Origin: an uncultured Collinsella sp.
Lineage (GTDB): Bacteria > Actinomycetota > Coriobacteriia > Coriobacteriales > Coriobacteriaceae
Reading direction: 5' to 3'
Assembly: GCA_959599615.1 (NCBI GenBank)
Contig: CAUGKA010000005.1
Coordinates: 1-28,457 of the forward strand
DNA: 28,457 nucleotides
Each line of letters starts with the position of its first letter. Position 1 is the stretch's first letter. The translations under genes and the position numbers were made by a program. The notes under the pieces were generated by a model. It did not search any database, was not told the DNA's origin, and was given only the letters and a program-made list of their open reading frames with translations. This document shows positions 1 through 5,587 of this stretch, one piece after another.

Positions 1-173
1 CTTGCCGGGTTTGTAAAGAGGAAGTTATCGGGATGAAGCCCCTTCCGCTGCCGACCCCGGAGCATCTTCGATCTGCTGCGCGGATAAAAAGCGGAAGCCC
101 ACACCGATGCAGGAGCTTTTTGCGCCTTTTTGGCCGTTTGTCAAGAGTAAATGCACAAAAAGCAAAAATAATT
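1..173. other. Left-edge intergenic stretch
   Basis: No gene is supported here. It follows the stop codon of the IS30-type transposase. An AAAAAGC (86-92) and a GCTTTTT (115-121) form a weak 7-bp inverted repeat with a 22-nt loop. I searched for a terminal inverted repeat matching the sequence upstream of the transposase start and saw none that was convincing. Confidence 0.4.
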
Positions 174-1220
174 TTACGAGGCCAGAATGAGGGCCATTTC
201 CTCGCGGAAAAGCTGCTCGGAGCACAGATAACCGAACATTTTCCGCGGGTAGTTGTTGAGCCACGCCTCGATCCGCTTGGTTTCCTCGTCTGAGATTGTG
301 CTGAGGTCGGTGCCCTTTGGAACGTGCCGCCGGATTAGGCCGTTTTGGTTTTCGTTGGATCCGCGCTCGCTCGGCCGGTAGGGGTGGCAGTAGTAGACCT
401 CGGTGCGGGTGCCCTTGCCGCTGGCACTTCGTTCGATCCCGGCAGCATCGGCAAACTCGCAGCCGTTGTCGCAGGTGATGGATCTGAATACCTTCGGGAA
501 CAGGTCGCCGTACTTGGCTTCGAGCCCGTCGATCGCAGCGACGACGCTGGCGGCCGTCTTGTCCGGCGACGGTATAATGAGCTCCCAGCGCGTTTTCCGC
601 TCGGTCATCACGATGTAGGTGTTGCTGACGCCTTGGCAGCTTTCGACGCTGTCCATCTCCCAGTGTCCGAAGGTGCTGCGGTTGTTGATGTGCTCAGGAC
701 GCTCCTCGATGCTCCGGCCCGCAGGCTTGCGCGGCATAGATCCGGCCGGGCGTTCCGGCTGGTGGCGCTTGCCGTGCTGCGGCAGCATGGAGACGGTCAG
801 CTCGTCGCCGAAGATCTCGCCGCGGATGTAGTTGTAGGCGGTGCTCGCGCAGATGTGCGTCTTGAAGGGCCAGCCCTTCACCTCGGCCTCACCGATCGCA
901 GCCTCCGGGCTGTACTTCTCGTCGCGGATCTTGACGATCAGGTAGTCGGCCAGCTCGTGATCGTTGCCGATTTTCAGATCCGGGCCCTTTGCGCGGAGGT
1001 TGGCCTCATAGCGGGCCTGTGCTCCGTCCGGGTTGTATCTGGTCTCGGTGGTGTAGTCGCTGTTCAGGTGCTCATAGGTGCATCGCTTCAGCTCCCGGTA
1101 GATGGTCGTATGATGTACGCCGAGCTCTTTGGCGATGTCGGTCGGCTTCATTCCTGCGCGGATGAAGGCGTCGAGCTGGATCCGCTTGGTCGGTGTCAGA
1201 TGGCTCCAGTGCTGTCCCAT
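174..1220 (-). CDS. IS30-family DDE transposase
   Basis: This 348-residue protein cuts and joins DNA ends for transposition. The N-terminus (about 1-50) is a helix-turn-helix typical of IS30 enzymes (GVHHTTIYREL). The catalytic DDE triad is visible as HWEMDSV (D190), TCDNGCEF (D251) and SERGSNENQNGLIRRHVPKG (E290); the last motif is very characteristic of the family. Length is normal for the family and no residue of the triad is missing, so it looks intact. The ATG at 1220 follows a GGAGGGG ribosome binding site. It lies just after the terminator of a small XRE gene. I found no clear terminal inverted repeats, so I cannot define an insertion sequence around it. It may be a plain IS near the prophage edge, or a recombination gene belonging to the element; no integrase is seen in the window. 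Confidence 0.9.
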   Translation of the reverse strand: MGQHWSHLTPTKRIQLDAFIRAGMKPTDIAKELGVHHTTIYRELKRCTYEHLNSDYTTETRYNPDGAQARYEANLRAKGPDLKIGNDHELADYLIVKIRDEKYSPEAAIGEAEVKGWPFKTHICASTAYNYIRGEIFGDELTVSMLPQHGKRHQPERPAGSMPRKPAGRSIEERPEHINNRSTFGHWEMDSVESCQGVSNTYIVMTERKTRWELIIPSPDKTAASVVAAIDGLEAKYGDLFPKVFRSITCDNGCEFADAAGIERSASGKGTRTEVYYCHPYRPSERGSNENQNGLIRRHVPKGTDLSTISDEETKRIEAWLNNYPRKMFGYLCSEQLFREEMALILAS

Positions 1221-1246
1221 TGTGTTCCCCTCCGTGATAAAAGAAA

Positions 1247-1271
1247 AAGGGCGGCCCGCCGGCCGCCCCTT
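1247..1271 (-). terminator. Rho-independent terminator after small XRE gene
   Basis: On the minus strand a GC-rich hairpin (GGGGCGGCC / GGGCCGCCC, short GGC loop region) is followed by TTTTTCTTTT. It lies between the XRE gene (stop 1279) and the transposase start (1220), so it should end the XRE transcript. Confidence 0.75.
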
Positions 1272-1278
1272 CTGTGTG

Positions 1279-1542
1279 TCAGTGTTCCTCGTACTTTTTC
1301 AGGAGTTCGAGCGTCTCCTCGTCTGTGATGATGTCAGCCAGCCTGCACTCCAGCGCGTTGCAGATCTTCAGCAGCGTCGGCAGCTTCGCGCCGTTGATGT
1401 CCCGGGCGCCGCGCTCGTACTGCTGGAGCACCTGCACCTTGATCCCGGCCAGTGCGGCGAGCTGAGACTGAGACAGGCCGGCCGCCTTGCGGAGCTTTTG
1501 CAGTCCCTCGTTTTTATAGGTCACTTTGATCGAGATGTCCAT
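1279..1542 (-). CDS. XRE-family HTH transcriptional regulator (87 aa)
   Basis: A small DNA-binding protein built almost entirely of a Cro/C1-type helix-turn-helix domain (residues about 12-72; LRKAAGLSQSQLAALAGI forms helices 1-3, then QQYERGARDINGAKLPTLLKI). The C-terminus is a short acidic helix. The start ATG follows GGGAGGAA on the minus strand. It lies downstream of the 37-aa gene and of the palindromic promoter at 1814-1842, so it could be the repressor that binds that palindrome; this is inference. A terminator follows it. It could equally be the antitoxin of a toxin-antitoxin pair, but I see no toxin next to it. Confidence 0.85.
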   Translation of the reverse strand: MDISIKVTYKNEGLQKLRKAAGLSQSQLAALAGIKVQVLQQYERGARDINGAKLPTLLKICNALECRLADIITDEETLELLKKYEEH

Positions 1543-1600
1543 GTTGTTCCTCCCGCTTGACTTCGCCGTGGTTTCGTGGTTATAATAAAGAGGAACGGCG

Positions 1601-1618
1601 GGCGGGATTTTTCCCGCC
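1601..1618 (-). terminator. Hairpin after the 37-aa gene
   Basis: GGCGGGA-TTTT-TCCCGCC is a perfect 7-bp stem with a 4-nt loop, just downstream of the stop of the 37-aa gene. On the minus strand only a mixed TTCCTCTTTATT tract follows, so termination may be partial, allowing read-through to the XRE gene at 1542. Confidence 0.5.
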
Positions 1619-1629
1619 GTCCTTCGACC

Positions 1630-1743
1630 TTACTGCTTGGGCTTTTGGCTCGGCTTTATCGTGATTGTGATGGTGGCAACCTGTTCACACTTTAGAGCCT
1701 GTTCCAGCAGCTCGAGCAGTTTTTTCATCTGCTCAGCATCCAC
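1630..1743 (-). CDS. Small 37-aa protein of unknown function
   Basis: Read directly from the minus strand: a GTG start at 1743 preceded by AAAGGAGG at 7 nt, and a TAA stop at 1630. The product begins MDAEQMKKLLELLEQALKCE, a predicted amphipathic leucine-rich helix, followed by a TITITI beta-like stretch and a basic tail (KPSQKPKQ). It has no recognisable domain. It is the first gene behind the strong palindromic promoter at 1814-1842, which supports it being expressed. Such leaders in prophage immunity regions are often small regulators or dimerising peptides, but its function cannot be read from sequence. Confidence 0.6.
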   Translation of the reverse strand: MDAEQMKKLLELLEQALKCEQVATITITIKPSQKPKQ

Positions 1744-1813
1744 GGCTTTGCCTCCTTTCCGCGGTTTTGTTCTCCTTTCTTTCTGTACTCGGCTATCCCT
1801 TGCCTGTGATTAT

Positions 1814-1842
1814 ATTATAGAGCATTTGCTCTATAATGTCAA
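1814..1842 (-). promoter_or_regulatory. Sigma-A promoter with palindromic operator
   Basis: On the minus strand TTGACA (1842-1837) and TATAAT (1819-1814) are separated by exactly 17 nt, a consensus sigma-A promoter. The spacer and -10 box form a perfect 24-bp inverted repeat (ATTATAGAGCA / TGCTCTATAAT, 2-nt centre, 1814-1837). This is the layout expected for a repressor-controlled promoter. It should drive the 37-aa gene and possibly the XRE gene at 1542-1279. Confidence 0.85.
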
Positions 1843-1895
1843 GCATAATTCGGCAGATTTTCAACATTTTCCCGCGTTTTTTCACATAAAAAAAG

Positions 1896-1919
1896 CCGCA
1901 CGGCGTCGCTGCCGTGCGG
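1896..1919 (-). terminator. Terminator of the second XRE gene
   Basis: CCGCACGGC / GCCGTGCGG (9-bp perfect stem, 6-nt loop) followed on the minus strand by CTTTTTTT. It sits 6 nt after the stop of the XRE gene at 1925. The plus strand also has TTTTC after the stem, so it may work in both directions. Confidence 0.85.
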
Positions 1920-1924
1920 TTTTC

Positions 1925-2170
1925 TCATTCTTTCCCGAGCAGGTGGTTGATCGTGGTGCCGAGGGCGGTCGCCAGATAGTCCAGCTCGTAGTCAGCGACG
2001 ACTCTGCTGCCGTTCTCGATGCGGCTGATGACCTTCTGCGTGACGTCCAGTCCGATGATCTGGAGCTTGTAGGCGAGCTGTTCCTGTGATAGACCAGCCC
2101 GCAGCCGTTCCTCTTTGACTCGCTCCCCGGAGATGTTGCACCTGCCGTCTGGTTTGTAGATCTTCGACGC
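1925..2170 (-). CDS. XRE-family repressor without a canonical start codon
   Basis: The minus strand encodes a complete helix-turn-helix protein of about 80 residues: IYKPDGRCNISGERVKEERL, then RAGLSQEQLAYKL, a QKVISRIENGSR recognition segment, and an ADYELDYLATALGTTINHLL end. This pattern is typical of XRE repressors in clostridial genomes. In-frame stop TAA lies upstream, and between it and the conserved region there is no ATG, GTG or TTG. AAAGGAGG is present. Start candidates are GCG at 2170 (5 nt after AGGAGG) or ATC at 2161 (8 nt after a GAGGG). It is divergent from the DUF4236-TM2 gene across an operator-rich gap, so it probably regulates that promoter. It may be expressed from a rare start or be newly inactivated. 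Confidence 0.65.
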   Translation of the reverse strand, partial: ASKIYKPDGRCNISGERVKEERLRAGLSQEQLAYKLQIIGLDVTQKVISRIENGSRVVADYELDYLATALGTTINHLLGKE

Positions 2171-2189
2171 CCTCGCCTCCTTTTATCCT

Positions 2190-2254
2190 AAAGATGACTA
2201 TGCAATATTGACTTTACCAGTTTTGGCGTGGTAATATTATGCCAAAGATGACTA
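2190..2254 (+). promoter_or_regulatory. Promoter and operator repeats of DUF4236-TM2 gene
   Basis: TTGACT (2208-2213) and TAATAT (2232-2237) are 18 nt apart, a plausible sigma-A promoter facing right. Between them lies the inverted repeat TTACCA (2214-2219) / TGGTAA (2229-2234). The whole promoter is flanked by two identical 11-bp direct repeats AAAGATGACTA (2190-2200 and 2244-2254). These are good candidate binding sites for the neighbouring XRE regulator. Confidence 0.6.
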
Positions 2255-2286
2255 AACACTAAAAAACGCAAACAGGAGGTAGCGGC

Positions 2287-2790
2287 ATGGGTACACGGTT
2301 CAGACGTAGTTTCAAAATTGCCCCGGGTGTCCGGGTAAACCTTAACAAGAAAAGCGCGAGCGTCAGCTTCGGCCCGAAGGGCCTGAAGCACACGATCAGC
2401 ACGACGGGAAAAAGTCACACGACCGTCGGGATCCCCGGGACGGGTCTGTCATATACGACGAGCTCCGGCGGGAAGTCCGGCGCGCAGCAGGGAGCGGTCA
2501 GCATCCCCGCAGCGCAGCGGCCGACGTCGCCGAAAAGCAAGACGGTGGCGCTGCTGCTGTGCATCTTCCTCGGCTTCTTCGGTGTCCATCGGTTCTATGT
2601 CGGGAAAACCGGCACAGGCGTCATTTGGCTGCTGACGGCCGGGGCCTGCGGGATCGGCTGGTTGGTCGATATTTTCACCATCCTGCTCGGCGGTTTCTAT
2701 GACTCCGAGGGCCGTGTGCTGCGGTTCCAGCCCACAGAGGCCGAGCTCGAGGCTGCCGGCGAGACGTCGGAGTCGGACGTCGAGGAGTAA
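2287..2790 (+). CDS. DUF4236 and TM2 domain membrane protein
   Basis: A 167-residue protein in two parts. Residues 1-58 match the DUF4236 pattern (RFRRSFKIAPGVRVNLNKKS, then TTVGIPGTGLSYT). Residues about 82-135 form a TM2 domain: KSKTVALLLCIFLGFFGVHR, FYVGKTGTGVIWLLT and a second hydrophobic helix ending in DIFTILLGG. The C-terminus is acidic. TM2 proteins sit in the cytoplasmic membrane; their exact role is not established. The ATG at 2287 follows AGGAGGT. It is the only plus-strand gene in the window, with its own promoter and terminator, placed between the lysis cassette and the repressor genes. That layout suggests a lysogenically expressed cargo gene (moron) rather than a structural gene; this is inference. 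Confidence 0.9.
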   Translation: MGTRFRRSFKIAPGVRVNLNKKSASVSFGPKGLKHTISTTGKSHTTVGIPGTGLSYTTSSGGKSGAQQGAVSIPAAQRPTSPKSKTVALLLCIFLGFFGVHRFYVGKTGTGVIWLLTAGACGIGWLVDIFTILLGGFYDSEGRVLRFQPTEAELEAAGETSESDVEE

Positions 2791-2811
2791 AGCCCCGCAT
2801 AACAGAAAAAG

Positions 2812-2834
2812 CCCGCCCGGGATCTCCGGGCGGG
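2812..2834. terminator. Bidirectional terminator between TM2 gene and endolysin
   Basis: CCCGCCCGG / CCGGGCGGG is a perfect 9-bp stem with a GATCT loop. TTTCTGCTTTT follows on the plus strand and CTTTTTCTG on the minus strand. It lies between converging genes (stops at 2790 and 2856) and can end both transcripts, including the whole late operon. Confidence 0.85.
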
Positions 2835-2855
2835 TTTCTGCTTTTCTATGCGGTT

Positions 2856-3860
2856 TTAGAGTTTCGTGACGTAGTCCAGAGAGATCCAGCCCGCGCCGCT
2901 CTTGAGCTTGCCCCACTTGGTCGCGCCGGGGCCTGCGGCTTCGGCGACGATGGTGTAGATGCCCTTGCCCTTGATCTGGCCGGCGACGCCGTAGTTGGTG
3001 CCGGGGCCCTTGCGGATGTTCAGCACATCGGCCGTCGTCCGCACGCGGTAGCTCGTGGCCGTGCCGGCGCTGCCGGTCGAGATGTCCGCAGCGTTTACCC
3101 AGCCGTAAACGGTGGAGCCGCCGCCGCTGATTGCCTTCAGGTGGTACGGGTGCGCCTTGCCGGCCGCGACGGCCGTGATGGTGGCCTTGCCGGGCTTGCA
3201 GGTCTTGGCGTCCTTGGCCGCCGCGCTGGTGTAGTGCTGCGTGCCCTTGAAGTCGACCACGTCGCCGACCTTCAGGCCGGTCTCGGTGTTGCCGGAGGTC
3301 TGGCCGCCGGTGCTGCCGCCTGCGTCCGTGATGCCGAGGCGCTTGTTGACCTCGGCCGCGATCTGGCCGTGGCGGTTGTAGAGGTAGTCGCCCGGGCAGC
3401 TCTTATTTGCGTAGTCCCTGTGCACGGTCATGTTGCAGCCGTTCAGGTGGTTCACGCGGTCGTTTTTGTTGGTCGACCAGACGAGGCGCTTGATGCCGTT
3501 GCGCTTGCAGATGTCGGTCACGAGATCCAGCAGCGCGGCGTATGCCTTCGCGGAGACGGGCCAGTCAGGCGCGCCGCCGTTGTTGGCGACTTCGATGGTG
3601 ACGGCCCGCTGGTCGTTGGCGTTGGACGAGGTGCACCACGAGCGGTTTGCCTCGTCGACGTACAGGGCGATCCGGCCGTCGGTGCCGATGCCGTAGTTGC
3701 TGGACGCCTGCCGCGCAGAGTTGGCGAACAGGTTGCCGCAGGTCTCGACGGAGCAGTTGCCCGCCATGCAGTGAATAGTGATGGTATCGATCTTCTTGGT
3801 GCGCTTGCCCGAGTGGTTCGGGCTGAGCTTGGTGTAGACCACCAGAGGGCTGTTACTCAT
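2856..3860 (-). CDS. Endolysin: N-acetylmuramoyl-L-alanine amidase with SH3-type repeats
   Basis: This 334-residue enzyme should cut the bond between N-acetylmuramic acid and L-alanine in peptidoglycan at the end of the lytic cycle. Residues 1-175 are an Amidase_2/PGRP-type catalytic domain with likely zinc ligands H30 (TIHCMAG), H147 (TVHRDYANKSCPGD) and C155. A glycine/serine/threonine linker (180-195) leads to a first cell-wall binding module (about 196-262) and a bacterial SH3 domain (about 270-334; VLNIRKGPGTNY). No signal peptide is visible, so it needs the holin to reach the wall. ATG at 3860 follows AAAGGAGA and overlaps the end of a 34-aa gene by 8 nt, suggesting translational coupling. 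It is the last gene of the late operon. Confidence 0.95.
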   Translation of the reverse strand: MSNSPLVVYTKLSPNHSGKRTKKIDTITIHCMAGNCSVETCGNLFANSARQASSNYGIGTDGRIALYVDEANRSWCTSSNANDQRAVTIEVANNGGAPDWPVSAKAYAALLDLVTDICKRNGIKRLVWSTNKNDRVNHLNGCNMTVHRDYANKSCPGDYLYNRHGQIAAEVNKRLGITDAGGSTGGQTSGNTETGLKVGDVVDFKGTQHYTSAAAKDAKTCKPGKATITAVAAGKAHPYHLKAISGGGSTVYGWVNAADISTGSAGTATSYRVRTTADVLNIRKGPGTNYGVAGQIKGKGIYTIVAEAAGPGATKWGKLKSGAGWISLDYVTKL

Positions 3861-3957
3861 TGTCGTCTCCTTTCCCGCCGGTCAGCTCGTCGAGAGTCTC
3901 GTCTGTGATGGTCTCGCCGGGCTTCAGCTTGATGTCGTTGGTGTTCTGGTTTTTCAT
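3853..3957 (-). CDS. Small 34-aa acidic protein before endolysin
   Basis: ATG at 3957 follows AAAGGAGGT at an ideal distance, and the stop at 3853 lies inside the start region of the endolysin. The product starts MKNQNTNDIKLKPGETITDE and ends ELTGGKGDDNE. It is acidic, lacks cysteines and membrane segments, and has no recognised domain. Its ribosome binding site and the 8-nt overlap argue that it is translated, possibly only to couple endolysin translation to the upstream lysis genes. Confidence 0.6.
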   Translation of the reverse strand: MKNQNTNDIKLKPGETITDETLDELTGGKGDDNE

Positions 3958-3984
3958 GGGTTTACCTCCTTTACAAGCAAGAAA

Positions 3985-4006
3985 AGGGCGGGCCGGAGCC
4001 CGCCCT
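3985..4006 (-). terminator. Hairpin terminator after holin
   Basis: AGGGCGGGC / GCCCGCCCT, 9-bp perfect stem with a 4-nt loop, followed on the minus strand by TTTCTTGC. It lies just after the holin stop at 4012, before the 34-aa gene and endolysin, and may lower endolysin expression relative to the genes upstream. Confidence 0.65.
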
Positions 4007-4011
4007 CTCCG

Positions 4012-4326
4012 TTATTCGATGGTCAGGCCCTCAGTGTTGAGCTGCTTGACGATTGCCTCGATCGCGTTGACGACGCTTTCCTCGTCGACCTTGAAGCCCT
4101 TCTGCTTCAGGAAGTCGAGGACGTACTGCTTCTTCTCCTCGCCGCGGCCCTGTCCGACGTAGAGCTGCTCAGCGGCAGCGACGCCGATCTTTACCCACGC
4201 GGTCAGCTCCTTGCGCTGTGCCTCGGTGGTCTGCTTCTTCAGCCACGGGATCAGGAAAACGCTGACGCCGGCGCCGATCAGGGCGAGGGCTGCGTTGACG
4301 ATGGGGGTGATGTCGATGGTGTTCAT
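4012..4326 (-). CDS. Phage holin, LLH family
   Basis: A 104-residue protein with one N-terminal membrane helix (about 8-28; VNAALALIGAGVSVFLIPWL) followed by a soluble helical region including AVKIGVAAAEQLYVGQGRGE-like segments and a KKQYVLDFLKQKGF motif. This single-helix plus AAEQLY...KK.YV...L pattern is characteristic of LLH-type holins of Firmicute phages. Holins form pores that let the endolysin through at a set time. The start ATG at 4326 overlaps the stop of the preceding membrane protein gene and has GAGGAGG upstream. It is the last of three consecutive membrane proteins before the endolysin. Confidence 0.85.
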   Translation of the reverse strand: MNTIDITPIVNAALALIGAGVSVFLIPWLKKQTTEAQRKELTAWVKIGVAAAEQLYVGQGRGEEKKQYVLDFLKQKGFKVDEESVVNAIEAIVKQLNTEGLTIE

Positions 4327-4631
4327 CCTTTTGCCTCCTCATTGTTGAGAGTGTCCCCGGACGGATCCGGGAACGGGTTGCCGTCGGCGTCGAGCCCGTG
4401 GCGGTTTCGGCTGATTTTCTCGCCGAGGCTCTTGCCGGCGTATGTGATTAGATAGCCGACGCAGGCGGTGAAGATCGTGCCAGTCACTTCGCTGACTGGA
4501 TCGCGCCCGAAGGCTGAGAGCAGGTAGGACGTGGCTGCGCTGATGGTTGCCACGCTGGCCGCCCAGTATGCGAGCTTTTTGCTCGCCTCGATCTTCTTTT
4601 TCCGCTTGCGCCGGCGCTTCTTTGCGGCCAT
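4323..4631 (-). CDS. Small basic two-helix membrane protein (holin-like)
   Basis: 102 residues. ATG at 4631 is chosen because GAGGAGGTG lies 6-7 nt before it; a longer frame upstream has no such site. Residues 1-16 are extremely basic (KKRRRKRKKK). Two hydrophobic segments follow, about 20-42 (LAYWAASVATISAATSYLL) and 50-68 (VTGTIFTACVGYLITYAG), then a polar acidic tail. It overlaps the LLH holin gene by 4 nt. Position and topology suggest a second holin or an antiholin, but I do not recognise a named family. Confidence 0.7.
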   Translation of the reverse strand: MAAKKRRRKRKKKIEASKKLAYWAASVATISAATSYLLSAFGRDPVSEVTGTIFTACVGYLITYAGKSLGEKISRNRHGLDADGNPFPDPSGDTLNNEEAKG

Positions 4632-4644
4632 GCTGCTCACCTCC

Positions 4645-5010
4645 TCAGTCGATGATCGCGTGGATCCCCTGACTGGTGAGGAAGTCCTTCTGCGCGTGTT
4701 TGATTTTGGCAGCGTAGTCGAGGGCCGCGTGCATATCCCCGTTACAATGCGCGTCAGGGATGCGCTGCACGGCCCGGGCCGTCGCCTCGCCGAGGGCGAT
4801 GGCTGCCGAGGTGCCTTGAATGGTGATGATCTGAAGATCCTCACGGGCACGCTCTCGATCCGCTGCCTCTTTCTGGTGTTTGGCCTCCTCGGCCTCCTTT
4901 TGCTTCTCGCGCTTCTGGATCCTGTGCTCGAGCAGCCAGAAGTAGAAGCCGGTCACGGCCGTCGGGATCCCGAGCAGGGCGACGAGCGCGCCGATGTTGA
5001 TTTCGATCAT
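4645..5010 (-). CDS. N-anchored coiled-coil protein of lysis cassette
   Basis: 121 residues. The first 26 residues form a membrane helix (IGALVALLGIPTAVTGFYFW). A highly charged coiled coil follows (about 29-60, KREKQKEAEEAKHQKEAADR), then a conserved block with IPDAHCNGDMHAAL and KIKHAQKDFL. Proteins with this architecture and block recur beside holins in clostridial phages but have no assigned role. Topology resembles phage spanin-like or lysis-regulator proteins, though a spanin is not expected in a Gram-positive host. The start has GAGGTG at a normal distance. It begins just after a strong terminator-like hairpin. Confidence 0.75.
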   Translation of the reverse strand: MIEINIGALVALLGIPTAVTGFYFWLLEHRIQKREKQKEAEEAKHQKEAADRERAREDLQIITIQGTSAAIALGEATARAVQRIPDAHCNGDMHAALDYAAKIKHAQKDFLTSQGIHAIID

Positions 5011-5030
5011 GGTGTCACCTCATAAAAGCC

Positions 5031-5055
5031 GGAGGGCCGCAGGACGCGGCCCTCC
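5031..5055 (-). terminator. Hairpin terminator before lysis genes
   Basis: GGAGGGCCGC / GCGGCCCTCC is a perfect 10-bp stem with an AGGAC loop; on the minus strand it is followed by GGCTTTTATG. It separates the DGR/adhesin gene group (ending 5068) from the lysis genes starting at 5010. The T-tract is short, so it may terminate partially. Confidence 0.6.
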
Positions 5056-5067
5056 TTGTTGTTGGGC

Positions 5068-5259
5068 TTACTCCTCGACGTCGTCGAAGTAGCCCATGTC
5101 GACGAGATACTTGTGCACGCGGGCCTTCAGCTTCGCGGGGACGTCGTCCTCGGTGATGCGGCCCATGATGATCTCGCCTGCATACAGACGTACCAGCATT
5201 TCACGCTCCTCCTTTCCTGCAATTTTTAATAATAGCCACGCGAGGGCCCGGGCGATCAT
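5068..5259 (-). CDS. Small phage protein with LY...DVP..L motif (63 aa)
   Basis: The ATG at 5259 overlaps the TGA of the preceding gene (ATGA), which supports this start. An internal ATG at 5199 has a much stronger AAAGGAGG and would give a 43-residue form beginning MLVRLYAGEI. The core LYAGEIIMGRITEDDVPAKL, followed by a V..YL segment, resembles the CD1375-like small proteins found near baseplate or lysis genes of clostridial phages. The preceding 54-aa protein has the same core motif, so the two look like divergent duplicates. Function unknown. Confidence 0.65.
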   Translation of the reverse strand: MIARALAWLLLKIAGKEEREMLVRLYAGEIIMGRITEDDVPAKLKARVHKYLVDMGYFDDVEE

Positions 5260-5420
5260 TCGGTCGCCCCTTCCTCCGCGGTGCCAGCGTTTGCGGCTGC
5301 CTCGATGGCAGCGATGGCGTCCTCGACCTGCTTGCGCAGCTTCTTCGGGACGTCGTTGATGGTCATGGTGGAGCCTTCGCGGGTCAGCTCCTTGACGTAC
5401 AGCTCGACGATCTTGCTCAT
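5256..5420 (-). CDS. Small phage protein, CD1375-like (54 aa)
   Basis: ATG at 5420 follows GGGGAGGT; the TGA stop overlaps the next start. The product begins MSKIVELYVKELTREGSTM and continues with INDVPKKLRKQVEDAIAAIE, then a short Ala/Glu tail. The pattern LY.....G..T..DVP.KL...V resembles CD1375-family proteins, very short conserved phage proteins of unknown function. It is translationally coupled on both sides. Confidence 0.65.
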   Translation of the reverse strand: MSKIVELYVKELTREGSTMTINDVPKKLRKQVEDAIAAIEAAANAGTAEEGATE

Positions 5421-5587
5421 GCTGTTACCTCCCCTCCATCGCCGTAGACCACGTCGGCCAGCTCCATGATGCAGCCCTTCAGCAGCTCGATGGTGTCAGC
5501 CTGCTCGGCGATGGTTTTGTCCTTCTTGGCCTCTGCGGCCTGTTTCTCGTTCAGCTCTTTGATGCTGTCAGCTCTGTGCTTAATCAT
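5417..5587 (-). CDS. Small coiled-coil protein (56 aa)
   Basis: The ATG at 5587 overlaps the TGA of the DGR target gene (ATGA), and its own stop overlaps the next ATG, so translation is coupled. The product starts MIKHRADSIKELNEKQAAEA, is mostly a charged heptad-like helix (5-48) with repeated leucine/isoleucine positions, and contains one cysteine. Small coiled-coil proteins downstream of phage tail fibres can act as assembly chaperones; here that is only a possibility. Confidence 0.6.
   Translation of the reverse strand: MIKHRADSIKELNEKQAAEAKKDKTIAEQADTIELLKGCIMELADVVYGDGGEVTA

Noticed and set aside
1..1290. Search for terminal inverted repeats of the IS30-type transposase
   Set aside because: Only a weak likeness (GCGCCTTTTT versus GCCGCCCTTTTT) was seen, and the latter is explained by the terminator at 1247-1271.
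1601..1618. Possibility that the repeated hairpins are an IS or CRISPR signature
   Set aside because: The hairpins in the window have different sequences and lie at gene ends, as terminators do; there is no repeat-spacer pattern.
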